Source of the DNA: an uncultured Oligoflexia bacterium | GTDB taxonomy: Bacteria > Bdellovibrionota > Bacteriovoracia > Bacteriovoracales > Bacteriovoracaceae | DNA: 64,000 nt | Direction: 5' to 3' | NCBI GenBank assembly: GCA_937120495.1 | Contig: CAKZJW010000035.1 | Location: 1 to 64,000, forward strand | In this document: positions 9,679 to 17,649 of the stretch, in pieces | How positions within the stretch are numbered: position 1 is the stretch's first letter | Layout: each line of letters opens with the position of its first letter | The notes under the pieces: model-generated | Seen by the model: only the letters and a program-made list of their open reading frames with translations | Told to the model about the DNA's origin: nothing | Databases searched by the model: none | Made by a program: the position numbers and the translations under genes

Positions 9679-10710
9679 ATGACAAAAAAAACAGCAAAAC
9701 CAGTTGTTGTCGACGCAACAGTTGAAGTATTAGATAAAGAAAATCAAGTACCAAAAAATCAAGAAAAGCATCAAGATGTTATAGATGCTTCTGTTGTAAA
9801 ATCGAGCCAAGATCAAATTGATATTCTTGAGTCTTTACTCCCAGCTAAAACAAAATCTAGAGACATTGTACCTAGTACCGAAGGTTATAACGATACCCTT
9901 AAGCAGTACATCAAGGATATTTCTGCACATAAATTACTTACTGTAGAGGAAGAGGCCGAACTTATTAAACAGCTTACTGAAACTGGTGATATTGATGCAG
10001 CAAAAAAGCTTGTAATGGCGAACCTTAGATTAGTTGTCAAAATATCTATGGAATATAGAAATGCCTACCAAAATGTAATGGATTTAATTCAAGAAGGTAA
10101 TATTGGTTTAATGAAAGCCGTATCAAAATACAATCCTGAAAAAGGAGCTAAGCTTTCCTATTATGCCAGTTGGTGGATAAAATCTTATATTTTAAAATTT
10201 ATATTAGACAACTTTAGACTTATCAAAATTGGAACAACGGCAGATCAAAAGAAACTTTTTTATAATTTAATGCGAGAAAAAGATAAGCTTGCTGCACAAG
10301 GAATTGAGCCAACGACAAAACTTATTTCTGAGAATCTTGGAGTTAGCGAGAAAGCCGTAAAACAAATGGATATGAGGCTTAGCTCTAGTGGTGCTGAAGT
10401 GAGTATGGATCAAAAGTACTCTGACGAATCGAGCTCTATTGCGGACTTTCTTCCAAGTGATGATTTGGCCATAGATGAAAATCTTTCAAACCTTCAAAGC
10501 TTAGAGATCTTACAAGATAATTTATCTGAATTTGTTGATGATCTTAAAGAGAGAGACAAAGATATCTTTAAAAAACGGCTACTTAGCGAAGTGCCACCAA
10601 GTCTTCAGTCGATAGCTGATGACTACGGTGTGTCACGAGAGCGGATTCGCCAGATTGAAGAGCGGCTTTTAAAGAAATTAAAGGTTTACATGTCTGACTT
10701 TCTTCAGTAA
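9679..10710 (+). CDS. rpoH: RpoH-like sigma-70 family RNA polymerase sigma factor
   Basis: The 343-residue protein has a lineage-specific N-terminal extension (about 70 residues) followed by sigma regions 1.2, 2, 3 and 4. Region 2 includes NLRLVVKIS, DLIQEGNIGLMKAV and the helix YYASWWIKSYI. The motif QKKLFYNLMREKDKL at about 193-207 corresponds to the RpoH box seen in heat-shock sigma factors. Region 4 ends with the helix-turn-helix DYGVSRERIRQIEERLLKKL. Sigma-32 factors direct RNA polymerase to heat-shock promoters. Upstream in-frame sequence reaches a stop at 9661 with no other start, so ATG 9679 is the earliest possible. A specialised sigma other than RpoH is possible but the box argues for RpoH. 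Confidence 0.85.
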   Translation: MTKKTAKPVVVDATVEVLDKENQVPKNQEKHQDVIDASVVKSSQDQIDILESLLPAKTKSRDIVPSTEGYNDTLKQYIKDISAHKLLTVEEEAELIKQLTETGDIDAAKKLVMANLRLVVKISMEYRNAYQNVMDLIQEGNIGLMKAVSKYNPEKGAKLSYYASWWIKSYILKFILDNFRLIKIGTTADQKKLFYNLMREKDKLAAQGIEPTTKLISENLGVSEKAVKQMDMRLSSSGAEVSMDQKYSDESSSIADFLPSDDLAIDENLSNLQSLEILQDNLSEFVDDLKERDKDIFKKRLLSEVPPSLQSIADDYGVSRERIRQIEERLLKKLKVYMSDFLQ

Positions 10711-10787
10711 AAATAACGACTTAAATTAATTCATACTCGGTTTCGAAAATAACTTTGATACTTGGTTTGAATCGTATGGAGAATATT

Positions 10788-11054
10788 ATGATTACAAAAG
10801 AAAAAACAGCTGAGTTAGCAGCAAAATTTGGTGGAGAAGCTAAGAACACTGGTCTTCCACAAGTTCAAGTTGCAATTATGACTGAAAGAATTGCTAACCT
10901 TACAAGCCACTTTGGAGATCACAAAGCTGATCATCATTCAAAAAGAGGTTTAATGAAACTTATTGGTCGTCGTAGAAGACTTTTAAGATATATCGCTTCT
11001 AAAGATGAAGCTCAGTACAAAGAGCTTATCCAAACTTTAGGACTTAGAAAGTAA
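10788..11054 (+). CDS. rpsO: 30S ribosomal protein S15
   Basis: The 88-residue sequence is ribosomal protein S15. It shows the characteristic TGLPQVQVA, HFGDHKADHHSKRGLMKLIGRRRRLLRYI and C-terminal LGLRK segments. I place the start at the ATG at 10788 rather than the upstream ATG at 10755, because it gives the family's length and has GGAG at 10778-10781, six bases before it. S15 binds 16S rRNA helix 22/20 early in small-subunit assembly. A strong hairpin terminator follows. In many bacteria rpsO is directly followed by pnp; here two opposite-strand genes intervene. Confidence 0.97.
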   Translation: MITKEKTAELAAKFGGEAKNTGLPQVQVAIMTERIANLTSHFGDHKADHHSKRGLMKLIGRRRRLLRYIASKDEAQYKELIQTLGLRK

Positions 11055-11080
11055 TTTAAATTACATTTTATATTTAAGAG

Positions 11081-11106
11081 AGGCTCCTTTAATAGGAGCC
11101 TTTTTT
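11081..11106 (+). terminator. Rho-independent terminator of rpsO
   Basis: Stem AGGCTCCT (11081-11088) pairs with AGGAGCCT (11094-11101) around the loop TTAAT, followed by a T run (11101-11106). It lies 27 bp after the rpsO stop and overlaps the end of the convergent methyltransferase gene. Confidence 0.9.
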
Positions 11107-11881
11107 ATTTTAGTTTAAAGTAGAGCCCTGAATAACCATAAATAGAATATTCTTCATTGAAAGGAAGCTCACATTTTTTTGCTTCATTTCTCCAATCATC
11201 AACTAGTTCATAACCAGCTTCAAGTATACCATTTATAAACTCATTTCTATTTCGCAAAATATAAACTGTTGCAGCTGTGCCAATGTGATTTATTGTATAA
11301 ATTGTTTCTTTTTCAAAAAGAGGAATTGATATTAAAATATGTTTTGGCTTTGAATTAACTTGTTTTAAATTCTCTCCTAAATTGTAGTCAATATACTGTA
11401 GTGAACCTGAACAAAATAGAATATCAAATCCGTCAAAACCATTTATATTTTCGCAAAAATGAATATTTTTCTCATTTTGTTGAGTCGCAAAGTTTTGGCC
11501 CTCTTGCATTACTGCCGGCATATCGTGGACAGTCCAGTTATAGTTTTTTGGAAAATCGATAAACTTCTTATAAGCATATTGTTTAATTCCAATATGACCG
11601 CCAAGATCAAAAATCTTCATGTCTTCATCAAAAAATTTACTTAGCCAAAGAAGGTTAGGATAATCACTTGAATTTATTTTACTCGCATAATCTTTATACA
11701 TTTTAGCTGACTGTTCGTTATCATAACTTTGAGAAATATTTTTTGGCAGGTGATTTTGCGCTTCTTCAAAAGAGCGATATACACCTTTAAAAAGGTTTAG
11801 ATATTTGTTGTGTTTGAATTTTTTTTCATACTTATTTTTGCGTATGAATTTAACAAAGAAGTTACTTTTTATTTTTTCCAT
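11105..11881 (-). CDS. Putative methyltransferase, TIGR04325 / LIC12133 family
   Basis: The 258-residue protein resembles the TIGR04325 putative methyltransferase family, often found near polysaccharide or surface-modification genes. Marks are FKGVYRSFEEA near residue 30-40, a degenerate SAM-binding segment IFDLGGHIGIKQY at about 87-99, and FCSGSLQYID near 155. It likely modifies a cell-surface or secondary metabolite substrate; the substrate is unknown. It lies on the minus strand between rpsO and pnp, with no clear operon partner. The upstream region to 11969 shows no further gene. Assignment rests on my recollection of the family's N-terminal motif. Confidence 0.7.
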   Translation of the reverse strand: MEKIKSNFFVKFIRKNKYEKKFKHNKYLNLFKGVYRSFEEAQNHLPKNISQSYDNEQSAKMYKDYASKINSSDYPNLLWLSKFFDEDMKIFDLGGHIGIKQYAYKKFIDFPKNYNWTVHDMPAVMQEGQNFATQQNEKNIHFCENINGFDGFDILFCSGSLQYIDYNLGENLKQVNSKPKHILISIPLFEKETIYTINHIGTAATVYILRNRNEFINGILEAGYELVDDWRNEAKKCELPFNEEYSIYGYSGLYFKLK

Positions 11882-11969
11882 ACATTGATTCTAAAATAAA
11901 ATAAAATGAAGTCTTTGTGCGGAATGTTATGTCTTTAATTATAATAGCTTGACTAGATTTTAAAGTATA

Positions 11970-12707
11970 TTATTCATGATTTAGACAATCTTTAACAGCG
12001 TTTGCAAAATCAGAGTTACTTCTTAATAAATAACCGTGATTACCTCTTCGACCATTAAAGCATCCGCCACCATTAGTGTGAACTCCAATAACTTCATCTG
12101 TATTTTTATGAATAATGGGTGAGCCAGAATTTCCATTGGAAGTGAAAGCATCATAGTAAACTTTAATGCCTTTGATTTTCTTTATAGGTCCAGTATCAGA
12201 TTTTTGAATATTAAATTCCTCTGGAATCCTCGAGTGATTATAACCATAGCCACGAATAATAATATCATCACCTTTTCTAAAATTTTTAAAATTTAATTTG
12301 AAGCTTCCTTGAACTTCACCTGCAAACTTACCTGTTTTAGAATTTTTTAAAGTTCTAAATACTGCGTAATCATTTCTAACTCCTGTTGATAGACTTCCAT
12401 TTACAATAGATGCCTTATCTACTGAATATTGATCTTCAAGTGCTGGGTGTTGAATTTCTCCTTGAGGGTTAGACATTGGAACTTGGAACTGAATAGTCTC
12501 TAATTTATCAACGCAGTGAGCAGCAGAGATCATGCATGATTTTCCAATTAAAAATGCTGAGCATCCTTTAATATCTTCATTTAGCCTCAGTGCTCGGCCA
12601 ATACGAGAATCTTGAGTCATTGTTCTATTATCTGCGCCACAGGGACCTTTGATATTTGAATAGGCTGATATAGATAGGATAAAAAGGGAAAATATAATTA
12701 ATTTCAT
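11970..12707 (-). CDS. Secreted trypsin-like serine protease (S1 family)
   Basis: With the start at 12707 the product is 245 residues, beginning with a signal peptide (MKLIIFSLFILSISAYS). An upstream ATG at 12770 is in frame, but 12707 is favoured because GGAGCTTTT precedes it and it yields a clean signal sequence. The catalytic triad is visible: His64 in SAAHC, Asp113 in RNDYAV, and Ser194 in NGNSGSP. Paired cysteines flank the His loop, as in chymotrypsin-fold enzymes. The small size and GNSGSP motif resemble Glu-endopeptidase/V8-like proteases. It is probably exported and may act in nutrient acquisition or prey digestion, the last being inference from the suggested lineage. Confidence 0.85.
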   Translation of the reverse strand: MKLIIFSLFILSISAYSNIKGPCGADNRTMTQDSRIGRALRLNEDIKGCSAFLIGKSCMISAAHCVDKLETIQFQVPMSNPQGEIQHPALEDQYSVDKASIVNGSLSTGVRNDYAVFRTLKNSKTGKFAGEVQGSFKLNFKNFRKGDDIIIRGYGYNHSRIPEEFNIQKSDTGPIKKIKGIKVYYDAFTSNGNSGSPIIHKNTDEVIGVHTNGGGCFNGRRGNHGYLLRSNSDFANAVKDCLNHE

Positions 12708-12871
12708 AAAAGCTCCATTAAATGAAAAGACTTGAACTAATAGGCTAATTAAAAAAATATTCATGAGCAAACTTTATGCTATGAGCAAAACAAATTAGTT
12801 CCTAAATAGTGAAAAATTCATTACAATGCATGCATTATTAATAGAGGGCTCGGCTTAGATTAAGACTTTAT

Positions 12872-12916
12872 AAGGATATAAAACTGCATAATTAGCATGT
12901 GTGATTTTATATCTTT
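12872..12916 (+). promoter_or_regulatory. Leader hairpin of pnp
   Basis: AAGGATATAAAA (12872-12883) can pair with TTTTATATCTTT (12905-12916), a 12-bp stem with one G-U pair around a 21-nt loop. It sits about 50 bp before the pnp start. Enterobacterial pnp is autoregulated through an RNase III-cleaved leader stem; an analogous role here is inference. Confidence 0.4.
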
Positions 12917-12963
12917 TTAAATTCTTGTTTAAGCTTATGCCTTACAAATGTTAGGAGATCGTA

Positions 12964-15126
12964 ATGATTAACAACAAAAAAGAGTTTACTTTCACATACG
13001 GTGAAAAAGAAGTAACTCTAGAAACTGGTCGTTTGGCCAAACAAGCAGATGGTGCAGTTTTAGTAACATCTGGAGAAACACAAGTATTAGTAACAGTTGT
13101 TTCTGCTCACGAAGTTAAAGATGGGCAAGACTTCTTTCCACTAATGGTTGATTACAAAGAAAAATTCTCAGCAGCTGGTAAATTCTTAGGTGGATTTATG
13201 AAAAGAGAAGGTAGACCTTCTAATGCTGAAATTCTTTTAATGAGAATGACTGACCGTCCACTTAGACCACTTTTTCCATCTGGATATATGGCCGAAACAA
13301 TTGTTATGGCACAGGTTCTATCTTTTGATGGAGAAACTGATCCTGAAGTTTTAGCTGGTTTAGGTACTGCATCAGCTCTAGCAATCTCAGACATTCCTTT
13401 TGCTGGACCAATTGGTTTTTGTAAAGTTGGTAAAGTAGATGGAAAACTAGTTCTTAACCCATCAATTGAAGCTTGGGAAAATTCAACAATTGAATTAGTT
13501 CTTGCTGCAAGTAAAGATGCAATCTTAATGGTTGAAGGTGAAGCGGACGAAGTTTCTGAAGAAGAAATGATGGAAGCTTTAATGTTTGGTCAAAAAGAGA
13601 TTAAACAATTCTGTGAAGTAGTTGATACGATGGTTGCAGAATGTGGGAAAGAGAAAAGAGAGTTTATCTCAAGTGATGCTAATGCAACTTTAACTGCTAA
13701 AATGCAAGAATATAAAGATAAAGCACGTGCAACTCTTTCTTTTGATAATAAGCAAGTTAGATCTAAAGCGATCTCTGCTCTTACTAAAGAAGTTGCTGGT
13801 GATATTAAAGCGAACCCAGAAGCATTTGGTTTAACGGCTGATGATTCTGCTGGAAAATCAGCTTACCAAGGTGTTGATGACCTTCTTTATACAATGATGA
13901 GAAAAGACATTCTTGAAGATGGAAAAAGAATCGCAGGTCGTGCGTTAACTGAAGTTCGTGAAATCGAAACTGAAGTAGCAGTTCTAAAAAGACCACATGG
14001 TTCATCTCTATTTACAAGAGGTGAGACTCAGGTTCTTGCAACAGCAACTCTTGGTGGTAAAGAGGGTGAGCAAATGGCTGACTCAATCCACGGTGTAAGC
14101 TTTGCAAAATTTTACCTTCACTATACTTTCGCTCCTTATTCTGTAGGTGAAGCAAGAGGTTATAGAGGTGTTGGCCGTCGTGAAGTTGGTCACGGAAATC
14201 TAGCAGAAAGAGCAATCAAGAAAATGATGCCAGCTGACTTCCCATATACGATTAGATTAACTTGTGAAGTTACAGAGTCAAATGGTTCTAGTTCTATGGG
14301 TTCTGTTTGTTCAGGTTCAATGGCATTAATGGATGCAGGTGTTCCTCTTAAAAAGCCAGTTGCAGGTGTTGCAATGGGACTTATTAAAGAAGGTGACAAG
14401 TTTACAATCTTAACTGATATTTTAGGTGATGAAGATCATCTAGGAGATATGGACTTTAAGGTTGCTGGTACAACTGAAGGTATCACTGCAATTCAAATGG
14501 ATATTAAGATCACTGGTATTACTGAAGAGATCTTTACAAAAGCAATGGCTCAAGCAAAAGAAGGTAGACTTCATATTCTTGGTGAAATGGCTAAAACAAT
14601 CTCTGCTCCTAAACCAAATTATAAAAATGGTGTTCCAAGTATTAAGACTGTTCAAATTGCAACAGACAAAATTGGAGCTCTTATTGGTCCAGGTGGTAAA
14701 AATATTAAAGCTCTTCAAGAAGGTTTCGAAGTTAATATTGAAATTGATGAAGATGGAACTGTTAAAGTTCTTGGTGTTGATCTTGAAAAACTTGAAGAAT
14801 GTGTTTCAACAATTGATATGCAAATTAATGGTCCAAAAATTGGAACAGAATATGATGCAACAGTTGTAACGATTAAAGAATATGGTGCATTTGTTGATAT
14901 CGCTAAAGGCGTATCAGGTCTAGTTCACGTAAGTGAAATGGCGAAAGAAAGAGTTAAGGATCCTAATGATTATGTAAGTGAGGGCGATACTATTAAAGTT
15001 AAAGTTCTTGAGATCGATCGTTTTGGAAAGGTAAAACTTTCAGCTAAAGCTGTAGAAGCTCTAGTAAACAAAAATCCAGGTGCTGCTAAAGAAGAAAAAA
15101 AAGAGTCTAAAGAAGACAAAAAATAA
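12964..15126 (+). CDS. pnp: Polyribonucleotide nucleotidyltransferase (PNPase)
   Basis: Full-length PNPase of 720 residues with two RNase PH-like domains, an all-helical linker, then a KH domain (IGALIGPGGKNIKALQE at about 567-583) and an S1 domain (GTEYDATVVTIKEYGAFVDI onward, about 625-695). The tail is lysine/glutamate-rich. The enzyme degrades RNA 3' to 5' by phosphorolysis and is a degradosome component in many bacteria. A Shine-Dalgarno TTAGGAGATC precedes the ATG. It leads a same-strand series with the M16 peptidase and dut genes. Codon usage is that of a highly expressed gene. Confidence 0.98.
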   Translation: MINNKKEFTFTYGEKEVTLETGRLAKQADGAVLVTSGETQVLVTVVSAHEVKDGQDFFPLMVDYKEKFSAAGKFLGGFMKREGRPSNAEILLMRMTDRPLRPLFPSGYMAETIVMAQVLSFDGETDPEVLAGLGTASALAISDIPFAGPIGFCKVGKVDGKLVLNPSIEAWENSTIELVLAASKDAILMVEGEADEVSEEEMMEALMFGQKEIKQFCEVVDTMVAECGKEKREFISSDANATLTAKMQEYKDKARATLSFDNKQVRSKAISALTKEVAGDIKANPEAFGLTADDSAGKSAYQGVDDLLYTMMRKDILEDGKRIAGRALTEVREIETEVAVLKRPHGSSLFTRGETQVLATATLGGKEGEQMADSIHGVSFAKFYLHYTFAPYSVGEARGYRGVGRREVGHGNLAERAIKKMMPADFPYTIRLTCEVTESNGSSSMGSVCSGSMALMDAGVPLKKPVAGVAMGLIKEGDKFTILTDILGDEDHLGDMDFKVAGTTEGITAIQMDIKITGITEEIFTKAMAQAKEGRLHILGEMAKTISAPKPNYKNGVPSIKTVQIATDKIGALIGPGGKNIKALQEGFEVNIEIDEDGTVKVLGVDLEKLEECVSTIDMQINGPKIGTEYDATVVTIKEYGAFVDIAKGVSGLVHVSEMAKERVKDPNDYVSEGDTIKVKVLEIDRFGKVKLSAKAVEALVNKNPGAAKEEKKESKEDKK

Positions 15127-15134
15127 TTCTTACA

Positions 15135-16394
15135 GTGGTAAAAGTTAAATCGACTAAAATTATAAAAGATTTTGAAAAGGGACCTATTCGTAGGTCTCTT
15201 TTTGATAATGGAGCCGTGAGTTTATTCCATAAAATCCCTGCTAGAAAATCAGCAGTAGTTAATCTGTACTTTTTAGCTGGTTCTATCTTTGAAGACGAAG
15301 ATAACTATGGAATTGCACATGTTCTTGAACATATGCTTTTTAAAGAAGGTGAAGACTCTACAATTGTTAAAGAGTTGGAATTTTTGGGGGCAGAGATTAA
15401 TGCCTATACTTCTAAAGAGTATGTTTGCTTTGAATTAAGTTGTATCGCGACAAAACTGCCTTTATTTCTAGAGAAGTTTCTTACGTTATTTTTAAATCCA
15501 GTCTTTGAATTAGGTGAACTAACATTAGAGAAAAATGTCATCGTTCACGAATTAAAAGAAGACAAGGATGATCACGAAACGGAAGCTTTAGAGTATGTTT
15601 TTAAGAAAAACTTTGATAAAAAACTTGGCCACTCTATTGGCGGTTCAATTTCAAATGTTAAAAAATTTAAAAAAGAAGATATTTTAAAGTATTATAAAAA
15701 GTTCTTCTCTCCAGAGCGCATGATTCTATCTGTTGTTTCAGGAAAAGAATTTAAAAACCTTGAATCAATTTGTGAAAAAGTATTTATAGATAAAAAATTC
15801 AAATCTCCATTTAGACTTGGTCATACAAATAAATTTGGAAAACTAAATCATTTTAAAACAAAGCTTAATCGTAAAAAAGAAAATGCCGTTATTATGTATT
15901 CTTTTGACGGAGTAAGCCTTCAAAATAAATCTTATTATGATCTACTTGTTCTGGATGAACTTCTTTTTGAGGGACTCTCTTCAAAATTCTTTTATCTTTT
16001 AAGAGAGAAGCTTGGGATTATTTATTCCCTAGGTTCATCTATTAATAGTTATGTCTCAACGGGTAACTATATAATGGTCTTTAATACGAGTAAAAAAAAT
16101 ATTTCAAAACTTAAAAAAAATGTAAATGAAGTGATTGAATATTATAAGAATAATCAATTTGAGAAAAAAGAAGTCGAGGCCATAAAGAAAAGAATTATTG
16201 AAGGGTGGGAAGTATCTTTTGATGAGCCTATTGAGAGATGTGACTATATAGCTCTTGAAGAAATATATGGAACAAATGATTATTCTATTGCTAGAATGAT
16301 TAAAGATTTAAAAAACGTAGATGAAAAAAGAATTCAAAAGCTTGTCAAAAAAATGACGAGAAATGGATTCTCAGAACTTATTGTAGGTCCTTAA
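15135..16394 (+). CDS. M16 family zinc peptidase (pitrilysin-like)
   Basis: The 419-residue protein is a single-chain M16B-type insulinase/processing-peptidase homologue. The inverted zinc motif HVLEH is at residues 62-66, with the further acidic ligand expected in the NVIVHELKED region near 140. A C-terminal inactive-like M16 domain follows (about 200-400). The start is GTG, eight bases after pnp, which suggests co-transcription. A pnp - M16 peptidase neighbour arrangement is common in bacteria. The enzyme probably degrades small peptides in the cytoplasm; no signal peptide is present. Confidence 0.88.
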   Translation: MVKVKSTKIIKDFEKGPIRRSLFDNGAVSLFHKIPARKSAVVNLYFLAGSIFEDEDNYGIAHVLEHMLFKEGEDSTIVKELEFLGAEINAYTSKEYVCFELSCIATKLPLFLEKFLTLFLNPVFELGELTLEKNVIVHELKEDKDDHETEALEYVFKKNFDKKLGHSIGGSISNVKKFKKEDILKYYKKFFSPERMILSVVSGKEFKNLESICEKVFIDKKFKSPFRLGHTNKFGKLNHFKTKLNRKKENAVIMYSFDGVSLQNKSYYDLLVLDELLFEGLSSKFFYLLREKLGIIYSLGSSINSYVSTGNYIMVFNTSKKNISKLKKNVNEVIEYYKNNQFEKKEVEAIKKRIIEGWEVSFDEPIERCDYIALEEIYGTNDYSIARMIKDLKNVDEKRIQKLVKKMTRNGFSELIVGP

Positions 16395-16403
16395 AGGAGT
16401 ATT

Positions 16404-16859
16404 ATGAGCACACTAAAAGTAAAACTATTAGAAAATTTTGATAAAGAGCTTCCTCTTCCAAAATATGAAACATCTTGGGCCGCAGGTGCTGATCTTCGTG
16501 CAAGCATTGGTCCTAATGAATCAATGATTATTAAGCCAGGTCAAAGAGTGCTTATTCCTACAGGTTTGGCATTTGAAATTGAACCAGGTTTTGAAGTTCA
16601 AGTGAGACCAAGATCTGGACTTTCACTGAAAACTGGACTTATGGTTGTTAATTCTCCAGGTACAATTGATGCTGATTATAGAGGCGAGGTAAAAATCATT
16701 ATGGGAAATCTTGGTGATAAAGACGAAGTTATCTCTCATGGGGATAGAGTTGCACAGATGGTTTTAATGCCAGTGCCACAAGCAAATTTTGAAATAGTAG
16801 ATGAATTATCAAGTACAGATAGAGGGGCCGGAGGATTTGGCTCTACTGGTAAGAAATAA
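16404..16859 (+). CDS. dut: Deoxyuridine 5'-triphosphate nucleotidohydrolase (dUTPase)
   Basis: A 151-residue trimeric-type dUTPase. The five family motifs are visible: AAGADLRA, RPRSGLSLK, NSPGTIDADYRGE, RVAQMVL and the C-terminal RGAGGFGSTG. It hydrolyses dUTP to dUMP and pyrophosphate, preventing uracil incorporation and supplying dTMP synthesis. AAAGGAG precedes the ATG. It follows the M16 peptidase gene by nine bases and is part of the pnp series. Confidence 0.97.
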   Translation: MSTLKVKLLENFDKELPLPKYETSWAAGADLRASIGPNESMIIKPGQRVLIPTGLAFEIEPGFEVQVRPRSGLSLKTGLMVVNSPGTIDADYRGEVKIIMGNLGDKDEVISHGDRVAQMVLMPVPQANFEIVDELSSTDRGAGGFGSTGKK

Positions 16860-16872
16860 CAAGGGGCGTTAT

Positions 16873-17157
16873 ATGGGTGTTGAAGTCGAGTACACGAAAG
16901 TATCTAATTCTGACGAGGCCTGGGAGGCCGTAAAAGGTGCTATAACACCACAGATGATGGAAAGATTTAAAGTTAAAGCAAAGATTGATTATAAAGAAGC
17001 TGATAAGTCGATTAAGGCAAAAGGTAAGGGGTTTGAATTAAATATCGACCTTCTTGACGACAAAGCCACTGCTGGGTTAACACTTTCTTTATTATTAAAA
17101 CCACTTAAGGGCAAAATTCTTGAGGGAATTGAAAAACAACTTAAAAGAGTTGTTTAA
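16873..17157 (+). CDS. Small conserved protein, possibly PHA_gran_rgn-like
   Basis: The 94-residue product starts at ATG 16873 after AAGGGGCG; the open frame extends upstream into dut, but that part is not coding. The sequence ends with a pattern of a beta-rich stretch (AKGKGFELNIDLLDDKA) followed by SLLLKPLKGKILEGIEKQL. That resembles small proteins annotated as polyhydroxyalkanoic acid system (PHA_gran_rgn) proteins. The resemblance is weak and remembered, not computed. It is in the middle of the pnp - dut - ferredoxin run, with short spacers on both sides, so it is likely co-transcribed. Confidence 0.65.
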   Translation: MGVEVEYTKVSNSDEAWEAVKGAITPQMMERFKVKAKIDYKEADKSIKAKGKGFELNIDLLDDKATAGLTLSLLLKPLKGKILEGIEKQLKRVV

Positions 17158-17165
17158 GGAAATAA

Positions 17166-17630
17166 ATGAATAAGCATCCCGTTACTGTTTGGCCATCTGG
17201 TAAAGTTGTTGAAGTCTCAGAAAATGAAAGCCTATACACTCAATTAAAAGAAGCAGGATTTGGAATTAAATCTAAGTGTGGCGGTTGTGCCTCATGTGGT
17301 GACTGTATTCTGGTTATAAAATCTGGTGATGAAAATTTAAATGAACCAAGCTTTGAAGAGAAACAACTTCTTGGAAATGTTTTTCACTTAACTAAAGAGA
17401 GACTTTCTTGTCAGACAAAAGTTAGCGGAGCGATAACTGTAGATATTTCAATGCATGCAGATGCACCAGCTAAAAAAGCAAAAGCCGTAAGAAGAAGTAG
17501 GGAAGAAGCAGATAAGGTTCTTGAAGACAGACGCGCTGAAGGTGTAGAAAAAAGAAAAAATAAAGTACACAAGCTTGGTGGTGGTAAAAAGCCTAAAGCA
17601 TTTTCTTTTCATGATGAAGAAGAGAAGTAA
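17166..17630 (+). CDS. 2Fe-2S ferredoxin-like protein
   Basis: The 154-residue protein has a plant/adrenodoxin-type 2Fe-2S domain. The cluster cysteines appear as CGGCASCGDC near residues 39-48, plus a distal Cys in RLSCQTK near 81. A lysine/arginine-rich C-terminal extension of about 55 residues follows the domain, is predicted disordered and is not part of the fold. It is likely a cytoplasmic electron carrier; the partner is not identifiable. It follows the small protein gene by nine bases and precedes the POT transporter by 20 bases. Confidence 0.88.
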   Translation: MNKHPVTVWPSGKVVEVSENESLYTQLKEAGFGIKSKCGGCASCGDCILVIKSGDENLNEPSFEEKQLLGNVFHLTKERLSCQTKVSGAITVDISMHADAPAKKAKAVRRSREEADKVLEDRRAEGVEKRKNKVHKLGGGKKPKAFSFHDEEEK

Positions 17631-17649
17631 GATACACACGGAGATATAA

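Noticed and set aside
14462..14869. 135-codon frame inside pnp
   Set aside because: It is a shadow of the KH/S1-coding region, with Leu/Lys-biased composition and no ribosome-binding site; PNPase is unambiguous here.
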